Below, piece by piece: positions 1 to 4,871 of a stretch of 6,013 bases of DNA; the stretch's first letter is position 1, and every line of letters begins with the position of its first letter. Under the pieces are notes generated by a model. The model saw only the letters and a program-made list of their open reading frames with translations, searched no databases and was not told the DNA's origin. The translations under genes were made by a program, and so were the position numbers. The stretch comes from Roseiflexaceae bacterium (GTDB taxonomy: Bacteria > Chloroflexota > Chloroflexia > Chloroflexales > Roseiflexaceae): the NCBI GenBank assembly GCA_947462525.1, contig CANHPK010000112.1, forward strand, positions 1 to 6,013, in the 5' to 3' direction.

Positions 1-362
1 GAAAACACTGCACCAAGCTCTGCTAGCCCCAGAGCGGAGTACAACTCTGCATAGCGACATCGGGTCACATTGAACCCAAAGGCAGTCGGACTTTGTTCAA
101 TCACATCAATGACCAATGCGTCGTCTTTGGTCCAGAGTTTGAGTGAATCAGCAAAGTTCGCTATCGTCGCTTCGCCATATGCGCGGGCCATCTCGGCCCC
201 CTGGGTGCGTGCGATTTCTGCGATGGTGTCGCGGACCGTTGCGATGACCTGCGCACGGTCGTTCGTCTGCGCAAATGCATCGATGAGTGGTGCCAAGAGG
301 CGTGCTTCGATTTCGCGGCGTGTCAAGACGCCGATGGTGTTGAGTGTGTCGGGTGGAGTCAT
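1..362 (-). CDS. L-2-amino-thiazoline-4-carboxylic acid (ATC) hydrolase family protein, 5' part
   Basis: The first 120 codons read on the minus strand from ATG at 362-360; the gene continues past the left edge. The protein opens MTPPDTLNTIGVLTRREIEA. After a mostly helical N-terminal half it reaches FGFNVTRCRYAELY (residues 95-108), then LGLAELGAVFS. The pattern of TRREIEAR near the start, an A-R-x-Q-G helix (51-55) and F-N-V-T-R-C-x-Y before an L-G-L-x-E-L-G segment matches what I recall of the ATC hydrolase-like family (PF14196). Characterised members open the thiazoline ring of L-ATC to N-carbamoyl-L-cysteine on the route to L-cysteine. Most members, however, are untested homologues, so the substrate here is inferred. 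The family is usually about 150-200 residues, so the C-terminal part, including an expected Cys-containing segment after F-S, is outside the window. AAGGAG lies 5 nt before the ATG, which fixes the start. The gene is divergent from the plus-strand pair beginning at 420. The protein has no signal peptide and is probably cytoplasmic. Confidence 0.75.
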   Translation of the reverse strand, partial: MTPPDTLNTIGVLTRREIEARLLAPLIDAFAQTNDRAQVIATVRDTIAEIARTQGAEMARAYGEATIANFADSLKLWTKDDALVIDVIEQSPTAFGFNVTRCRYAELYSALGLAELGAVF

Positions 363-367
363 GTGTT

Positions 368-373
368 CTCCTT
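368..373 (-). promoter_or_regulatory. Ribosome binding site of the ATC hydrolase-like gene
   Basis: The minus strand reads AAGGAG, a near-perfect Shine-Dalgarno core, with a 5-nt spacer to the ATG at 362-360. It supports this ATG as the start of a gene that the left edge truncates. Confidence 0.8.
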
Positions 374-385
374 GTAATTAGGCTA

Positions 386-399
386 TACTGCGCGCAGTA
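386..399. promoter_or_regulatory. 14-bp perfect palindrome in the divergent intergenic region, possible operator
   Basis: TACTGCGCGCAGTA equals its own reverse complement. It lies in the 57-bp gap between the divergent starts at 362 (minus) and 420 (plus). On the plus strand, TATACT (384-389) resembles a -10 hexamer and overlaps the left arm. On the minus strand, TATAGC (387-382) is also -10-like. I see no good -35 element at the right distance for either. A dimeric repressor site controlling both directions would fit the position, but the regulator and its binding are inferred. A hairpin terminator is unlikely, because there is no loop, no T-run and no upstream gene ending here. Confidence 0.4.
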
Positions 400-419
400 C
401 TGTTAGACAGAGGTTGGCT

Positions 420-632
420 ATGGCAAACACGACTCCCGAACAACGAGCACGGCGCGGTTGTCACTTTATTATCCTCTTGTTTGCGGTGTTGACGGGGCTG
501 AATTACATGGATGGTGGCACCGCAAGCCTGCTGTTTCGTATTTTTGGTGTGTGTCTTATTGTCGCAATTATCGCACGGCTTGTGATTGCGACCGACCGGC
601 AGCAGCCCGAACCCCCAGAGGTGAAAAAATGA
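420..632 (+). CDS. Small two-helix membrane protein of unknown function
   Basis: A 70-residue protein starting MANTTPEQRARRG. It has a short basic cytosolic-type N-terminus and two hydrophobic segments at about residues 15-30 and 37-57, joined by a small loop (DGGTAS). It ends in a hydrophilic tail rich in Pro, Glu and Lys (QQPEPPEVKK). The layout fits a helical hairpin in the cytoplasmic membrane; by the positive-inside rule both ends probably face the cytoplasm. I do not recognise a family. The ATG at 420 is chosen because AGAGG (409-413) sits 6 nt upstream. An in-frame TTG at 414 would add two residues but directly touches that ribosome binding site. The stop overlaps the start of udp as ATGA (629-632), so the two genes are almost certainly co-transcribed and translationally coupled. 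A role next to a nucleoside phosphorylase, for example near a transporter, is speculative. Confidence 0.72.
   Translation: MANTTPEQRARRGCHFIILLFAVLTGLNYMDGGTASLLFRIFGVCLIVAIIARLVIATDRQQPEPPEVKK
617..621 (+). promoter_or_regulatory. Ribosome binding site of udp, inside the upstream gene
   Basis: AGAGG lies within the last codons of the small membrane protein gene and is 7 nt from the ATG at 629. It decides the udp start, because the frame stays open upstream to about 458 and longer starts would give an N-terminus unrelated to the family. Confidence 0.65.
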
Positions 633-1408
633 CACACGAACGCTTCTACCACATCGGCTACGGCAGGGCCGATTTCGGTGCTGCACAGCCGACGATGGCA
701 TTGCTGTCGGGGGATCCTGAACGGGCCGCAATGATTGCACAGAAATATCTGTCGAATGTGACGGTGTTGTCAGACCATCGTGGCTTGCACAGCTCGCTGG
801 GATATCTGCCCAATGGGACGCCGGTGATTTCGGCGACGAGTGGCATGGGTGCGCCGTCGCTCAGTATCGTTGTCAACGAGCTGGTACAGGTGGGGATTCG
901 GACCATTATCCGAGTCGGCACCTGCGGGTCGATCCAGCCGCAGGTGTTGCCTGGGCATGTTGTCGTCTCGCAAGCGGCACTCTGTCGTCAAGGGGCGGCC
1001 AGCGACATCGCGCCACTCGAGTACCCCGCTGCCGCGGACCCGTACGTTACCATCGCTCTGATGGAGGCGGCACACGCCGCGGGTATTCCTGCACACATGG
1101 GCGTCACTGCGTCGGTGGACACCTTCTACGAAGGCCAAGAACGCCATGCATCGGCAAACCCACATTTGTTGCGCCGACACATTGGGGCGACCGCCGAATA
1201 CCAGCATCTCAATGTGTTGAACTACGAGATGGAAGCGGGGACGCTGTTCAAAATGGGGTTGGTGTATGGATTCGCTGCGGGCTGTGTGTGCGCTGCAGTC
1301 GCCCAACGGACCACCGCCGAAACAATCGTGTTGGATCAGAAAGCCGAAGGCGTCGATCGGGCAATTCGGACCGCCGTCGCTGCGCTGACGCGTCTGGCGG
1401 TTCGCTAG
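629..1408 (+). CDS. udp: Uridine phosphorylase (nucleoside phosphorylase family)
   Basis: A 259-residue cytoplasmic enzyme of the PNP/UDP phosphorylase family (PF01048), close in length to E. coli Udp (253). It should cleave uridine with phosphate to uracil and ribose-1-phosphate in pyrimidine salvage. Visible motifs in order are LLSGDPERA (25-33, phosphate loop with Gly28 and Arg32), SGMGAPSLSI (71-80) and RVGTCGSIQ (95-103, Arg95 and Thr98 at the phosphate site). DTFYEGQER (164-172) follows, with Gln169 and Arg171 corresponding to the uracil-reading pair of E. coli Udp, then NYEMEAGTL (198-206, ribose-binding Glu-Met-Glu) and a late QRT (226-228). GQER together with NYEME favours uridine over purine nucleosides; thymidine may also be used. 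The start is ATG 629, since MTHERFYHIGYG precedes the phosphate loop at the usual distance. The gene overlaps the small membrane protein gene by 4 bp and meets the convergent serine hydrolase gene in a 4-bp CTAG overlap. Confidence 0.88.
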   Translation: MTHERFYHIGYGRADFGAAQPTMALLSGDPERAAMIAQKYLSNVTVLSDHRGLHSSLGYLPNGTPVISATSGMGAPSLSIVVNELVQVGIRTIIRVGTCGSIQPQVLPGHVVVSQAALCRQGAASDIAPLEYPAAADPYVTIALMEAAHAAGIPAHMGVTASVDTFYEGQERHASANPHLLRRHIGATAEYQHLNVLNYEMEAGTLFKMGLVYGFAAGCVCAAVAQRTTAETIVLDQKAEGVDRAIRTAVAALTRLAVR

Positions 1409-2655
1409 GGCATATCGCGAGCGAGCACCCCGAGGTACGCTGCGATGTTGACGACATCCGCGTTTTCGTAATTACTCAGCACAACGACCGTAATGTCGGG
1501 GTCTGGGAAGTTCCCCAAATACGTGCGGATCCCGCTTGCCATGCCGTCGTGATGGACCGACGCCATCCCTGCGAGCGGGTTCCGCATCACGCCGAGTGCG
1601 TAGTTTTTTATCTGTACGGTACGCATCAGTGCGAGTGTTTCGGGTTTGAGGACCTGGCCGTCGTGTAGGGCACGGTCCCACCGGTACAAGTCGTCGATGG
1701 TCGAGTAGAGCCCGCCCGCTGAGTCCAGTGTCGATGCATCAATCGGATCTGCTGGGATCCCCATCGCATAGAGCCCGAACGACAGAGACGGATCAGCGCC
1801 TGCGGTGCTGTGGTCGTAATCGGTATCGTTGAGTCCGAGTGGGATGCAGAGTTCATTTTTGATGATGTCTGCGTATGGCATCCCGGTGATGTACTCGAGA
1901 ATTTGACCGAGGAGAATGTAGCCAGAATTCGAATATTTGTACACGCTGCCGGGCGTGGACGTGAGGGGCTCATTGCGAAAGCGCGCAATGAGCTCTTCTC
2001 GTGTGGTCGGGGTTGCTTGCCGTCGGTCAAAATCGAGAAATTCGGTGTAATCGGGGATCCCAGAGCTGTGTGAGAGCAATTGCCGGATGGTAATCGGAGC
2101 CCACTGTGGTGCACAGAACTCGAGGTAGCTACAGATCCGGTCATCGATGCTGAGTTTGCCCTGCTCTTGGAGTCGGAGAATGAGCACAGCGGTGAATTGT
2201 TTGGTGAGCGATGCAATGCGAAATTTGGTCGTAGCGGTGTTGCGACTCGTGCGATTCGCCAACCCGTAGCCGTGCCGCAGGAGTATTTCGCCGCGACGCG
2301 CAACCAGGACGCTGCCGCTATACAGCCCCGCTTGCTCGATACTGCGCATATGTTGCCCCAAGACGTTGTCAGCGCCGACCGATCCGACTTCGATCGGGTC
2401 GAGATTCATCGGGAGTGGTTCGACGGTGGGGTTGGCGGTTGTCGGGAGCGCGGCAGTGATTGTAGGAAGGGGTGCACCGCGTTCGGCGGTAGGAACGGGG
2501 TCTGAGGGTGGTTCGGTAGGCACGGCAATCAACCCACCTTCGACGGTGACCGTTGGCAGGGTAGGCAGGGATGCGTGCGTGGACGACGTAGCGTCAGTGC
2601 TGCCGCATGCCCCAAACACGAATGCGACTGCAAGTACAGGGATTATGAGGCGCAT
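1405..2655 (-). CDS. Serine hydrolase lipoprotein, beta-lactamase/penicillin-binding-protein-like family
   Basis: A 416-residue protein with a lipoprotein-type signal peptide: MR, hydrophobic residues 3-15, then Phe-Gly-Ala-Cys with Cys17 as the likely lipidated residue. Phe at the -3 position is less usual than Leu. A Thr/Pro-rich tether of low complexity follows (about 18-85). The catalytic domain (about 95-410) is of the PF00144 class C beta-lactamase/D-Ala-D-Ala peptidase/esterase type. It shows the S-x-x-K motif SLTK (Ser149 nucleophile, Lys152), Y-S-N (Tyr241-Asn243) and H-D-G (369-371), the usual third motif. It therefore probably acts outside the cytoplasmic membrane on peptidoglycan peptides or on ester or amide substrates. 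The family cannot be assigned a substrate from sequence, and beta-lactam resistance should not be assumed. It is the downstream partner of the GT4 gene, whose end it overlaps by 13 bp. I see no Shine-Dalgarno motif before its ATG, so translation may depend on coupling. Its stop shares CTAG with udp. Confidence 0.87.
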   Translation of the reverse strand: MRLIIPVLAVAFVFGACGSTDATSSTHASLPTLPTVTVEGGLIAVPTEPPSDPVPTAERGAPLPTITAALPTTANPTVEPLPMNLDPIEVGSVGADNVLGQHMRSIEQAGLYSGSVLVARRGEILLRHGYGLANRTSRNTATTKFRIASLTKQFTAVLILRLQEQGKLSIDDRICSYLEFCAPQWAPITIRQLLSHSSGIPDYTEFLDFDRRQATPTTREELIARFRNEPLTSTPGSVYKYSNSGYILLGQILEYITGMPYADIIKNELCIPLGLNDTDYDHSTAGADPSLSFGLYAMGIPADPIDASTLDSAGGLYSTIDDLYRWDRALHDGQVLKPETLALMRTVQIKNYALGVMRNPLAGMASVHHDGMASGIRTYLGNFPDPDITVVVLSNYENADVVNIAAYLGVLARDMP

Positions 2656-3908
2656 GCGTGATGAACTGTGGCAGTGCGAATCAATGAACGGTAGACATCG
2701 AGGATGTCGCAGCCGATATTGCTCCAGCCGTAGCGCTCTGCACGTGCGCGCCCAGCGACACCGAGTTGATGAGCGAAATGTGCATTCGTCAAAATCAGGG
2801 TGAGGTTCTCAGCAAGTTGGGCTGCATCATCGGGGGCGGTCAATAACCCATCGACCCCATGCGTGATAATCGTTGCAGGCCCACCAGCGTTGGTGGCAAT
2901 CACAGGCCGACCACTCGCCAGTGCCTCGAGCGCGGCCATCCCGAACGACTCGTAATGTGACGGCATCGTGACCACGTCACACGCCGCATGGAAGAGCGAG
3001 AGCTGGCTCTGCGGCCTGGCTCCGACAAAGCGGATTGCGTTGGCAACGCCGAGTGAATGGCGCAGCGCATCGAGTCGCTTTTGTTCGGTGTTCCACACGT
3101 GTGGTTGGTCGTCGCTTGCACCGCCGACAATCACTGCCTCGAGCATCGCGAGACTGGGGACGCGTGCACGCAACTGGGCGACTGCTGCAATCAAGGCGTC
3201 AATCCCTTTGAGTGGTTCGATGCGACCGACCAGCAATGCGAGGGGCGTTGGTTGGGCTGGCAAACCGAGTTGCTTGCGTGCATCGGCCATATCGCTCGGT
3301 TGGAAGCGTTGCAGGTCGACCCCGCACGGAATGACACGAATATGCTCGGGATTGGCGTCATAATGCCAAATCATCTGGCTTAAGTCGATTGTTGTTGCCG
3401 CCACTATGGCATCTGCGTTCCGCATAATGTCGCCTTCGTGGGCGATGCGTTGACCGGTCTCGCGCTCTTCGTCACTCCGCGCCACGATGTTCTTCATGGC
3501 GCCGAGGGTGTGGAACATATGCACGAGCGGGATGCCGAGGCGATCACGTAATGCAAGTCCAATCACGCCCGAGACAAAATAGTGGCTATGGATGATGTCG
3601 TACGACACGCGTTGTTCGTCGGCATAGGTGATGATGCCATCGACGAACGCATCTGCATGGTCGAGGATGAGATTTTTGTCGTATGGGGATTCGGGCCCGG
3701 CAGGGAGGGTAATCAGTGTGACATTGCGCGTGACTGGTGTAATCCGCTCGCTATCGAGCGATTGGCTCCGGGTGAAGATGTCGACGGCTACGCCACGACG
3801 CCCAAGTTCGCGACTGAGTTCGCGGACATAGACGTTCATTCCCCCGGCTTCTTTGCCGCCGAGTCCTGCGAGTGGGCTCGTATGTACAGACAACATCGCA
3901 ACGCGCAT
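2643..3908 (-). CDS. GT4-family glycosyltransferase, MshA/sucrose-phosphate-synthase-like
   Basis: A 421-residue cytoplasmic GT-B fold enzyme. The N-terminal acceptor domain (PF13439-like) begins MRVAMLSVHTSPLAGLGGKE and contains AGGMNVYVREL (21-31) and HSHYFVSG (107-114). The linker PCGVDLQRFQP (194-204) leads to the C-terminal nucleotide-sugar domain (PF00534): GRIEPLKG (228-235; Arg229 and Lys234 fit the diphosphate-contacting pair), then SHYESFGMAALEA (317-329) with Glu320 and Glu328 as the E-x7-E motif, and NAGGPATI. The chemistry is retaining transfer from an NDP-sugar. Similarity to MshA, which joins GlcNAc to inositol-3-phosphate in mycothiol synthesis, is clear in the GG-x-NVYV and E-x7-E regions. 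Mycothiol is known from actinobacteria and no other mycothiol gene is present here, so the acceptor is unknown and I give no symbol. The start is supported by GGGAG 7 nt upstream. It is first in a two-gene unit with the serine hydrolase lipoprotein. Confidence 0.88.
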   Translation of the reverse strand: MRVAMLSVHTSPLAGLGGKEAGGMNVYVRELSRELGRRGVAVDIFTRSQSLDSERITPVTRNVTLITLPAGPESPYDKNLILDHADAFVDGIITYADEQRVSYDIIHSHYFVSGVIGLALRDRLGIPLVHMFHTLGAMKNIVARSDEERETGQRIAHEGDIMRNADAIVAATTIDLSQMIWHYDANPEHIRVIPCGVDLQRFQPSDMADARKQLGLPAQPTPLALLVGRIEPLKGIDALIAAVAQLRARVPSLAMLEAVIVGGASDDQPHVWNTEQKRLDALRHSLGVANAIRFVGARPQSQLSLFHAACDVVTMPSHYESFGMAALEALASGRPVIATNAGGPATIITHGVDGLLTAPDDAAQLAENLTLILTNAHFAHQLGVAGRARAERYGWSNIGCDILDVYRSLIRTATVHHACAS

Positions 3909-4031
3909 AACTGGACTCCCGTTGGGTACGTGGGCTCATTACACATACGTAACAGACCGCGTGTTGGATGCACCTGACGACGCCGTCGCTAGCAAGTATA
4001 CGGTCTCTGGGTGAAGTTGTGATGAGCGTTG
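3909..4031 (-). promoter_or_regulatory. Intergenic region with a possible promoter for the glycosyltransferase gene
   Basis: This is the longest gap in the window. On the minus strand TATACT (4000-3995) matches a -10 box well, about 87 nt upstream of the glycosyltransferase ATG. The -35 region at 16-17 bp spacing is poor (TCACAA or similar), so the call is tentative. Two short symmetrical elements lie between this box and the gene: CGACG-C-CGTCG (3978-3988) and TTAC-6 nt-GTAA (3939-3952). Either could be a regulator site or chance. I see no stem followed by a T-run after the SMP-30 stop at 4032, so an intrinsic terminator is not evident and read-through from glpK/SMP-30 is possible. GGGAG at 3920-3916 is the ribosome binding site. 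Confidence 0.35.
3916..3920 (-). promoter_or_regulatory. Ribosome binding site of the glycosyltransferase gene
   Basis: GGGAG on the minus strand is 7 nt from the ATG at 3908-3906 and supports the start that gives the standard family N-terminus MRVAMLSVHTSP. Confidence 0.6.
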
Positions 4032-4871
4032 TTAGACGACACGCACACCGGCGGTGGTCGTGCGTATGCGATAGATAGACGTGCGTGCCGTGATGTAGAG
4101 CGTTTTGCGATCGGCATCGCCGAACGTGCAGTTTGCGGGGAGTTCGGGGACCGCAATGACCCCGAGGCAATGACCATCGGGCTCAAATACCCAGATACCA
4201 GTTGCGCCCGCGACATACAGATGGCCGGCTTCGTCGACCTTCATCCCGTCTGGTGACCCGGGTTGGGGGTGATCGAGATCGCAGAGAATTCGGCTGTTCG
4301 TGAGCGTCCCATCGGGAGCCACATCAAATGCGCGGACATGTCTGCGGCGCGAGTCGTCAATATACAAGGTGCGTTCGTCGGGAGAAAGCGCGAGGCCGTT
4401 TGGACGAATGAAGTCCTCTGCGATGCGGATCGCGGTACCGTCCGGGTGGACCGCATAGACGCCATTGACGGGTTGTTCTTGATCGGCAGGGTCGATGCCA
4501 TAGGGTGGGTCCGTGAAAAACACGACCCCGTCGGAGCGCACGATGACATCGTTGGGGCTATTGAGGCGTTTGCCGTCGTACCGATCGATGAGTGTCTGCG
4601 GCACACCAGATGCATCGGTGATGCTGACGCGGCGATTGCCGTGTTCTGCGGCGACCAACGCACCTGTGCGACTGCGGGTCAGCCCATTGGAATGCCCGCT
4701 CGGGTCGCGCCACCGCGAAATGGTGCCGTCCGGGCGCCATGCGTAGATAATCCCCGCAGGGATGTCAGAAAAGCGCAGTTCGGTGTCACACCACACTGGC
4801 CCCTCGGTGAACTGGAAGCCCGTGGCGATGCGTTCGGGGTGGCCGCCTTCGAAGAGTGAACGGAGCTTCAT
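4032..4871 (-). CDS. SMP-30/gluconolactonase/LRE-like family hydrolase
   Basis: A 279-residue six-bladed beta-propeller protein (PF08450) with no signal peptide, so probably cytoplasmic. Key positions are visible: EGPVW (23-27) with Glu23 as the expected metal ligand, SPNDV (105-109) with Asn107 as a substrate-pocket residue, RPNGLALSPDERTLYIDD (156-173) with Asn158 as a metal ligand, and SPDGM (206-210) with Asp208 as metal ligand and catalytic base. The late NCTFGD/TLYITARTSIYRI segment is typical of the family. Members hydrolyse aldonolactones such as gluconolactone, or other lactones and phosphoesters, using a divalent metal; which substrate applies here cannot be read from sequence. The ATG directly follows the glpK TAG. 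Its ribosome binding site lies inside the last glpK codons, so expression should track glycerol kinase. A polyol- or sugar-lactone step beside glycerol use is inferred only. Confidence 0.88.
   Translation of the reverse strand: MKLRSLFEGGHPERIATGFQFTEGPVWCDTELRFSDIPAGIIYAWRPDGTISRWRDPSGHSNGLTRSRTGALVAAEHGNRRVSITDASGVPQTLIDRYDGKRLNSPNDVIVRSDGVVFFTDPPYGIDPADQEQPVNGVYAVHPDGTAIRIAEDFIRPNGLALSPDERTLYIDDSRRRHVRAFDVAPDGTLTNSRILCDLDHPQPGSPDGMKVDEAGHLYVAGATGIWVFEPDGHCLGVIAVPELPANCTFGDADRKTLYITARTSIYRIRTTTAGVRVV

Noticed and set aside
70..381. Plus-strand open frame of 103 codons at the left end
   Set aside because: It is antisense to the ATC hydrolase-like gene, which has family motifs and a strong ribosome binding site. 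The plus-strand product is Ser/Ala/Arg-rich with no recognisable domain.
386..399. The 14-bp palindrome as a terminator or mobile-element end
   Set aside because: There is no loop or T-run, no gene ends here, and no matching copy or target-site duplication is visible elsewhere in the window.
458..628. Extended N-terminus for uridine phosphorylase (start at 458)
   Set aside because: The added 57 residues are the out-of-frame reading of the small membrane protein gene and do not resemble Udp. The ATG at 629 has its own ribosome binding site and the right length.
1405..2655. Calling the serine hydrolase a beta-lactamase resistance gene
   Set aside because: The S-x-x-K, Y-x-N and H-x-G motifs are shared by peptidases, esterases and many uncharacterised proteins; nothing in the sequence points to beta-lactam hydrolysis.
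3978..3988. CGACG-C-CGTCG as an intrinsic terminator for glpK/SMP-30
   Set aside because: The stem is only 5 bp with a 1-nt centre, which cannot form an RNA hairpin, and no T-run follows on the minus strand.
3751..4170. Minus-strand open frame bridging the intergenic region between the SMP-30 and glycosyltransferase genes
   Set aside because: It overlaps both real genes in another frame, is Arg/His/Cys-rich as is typical of shadow frames here, and has no family motif.
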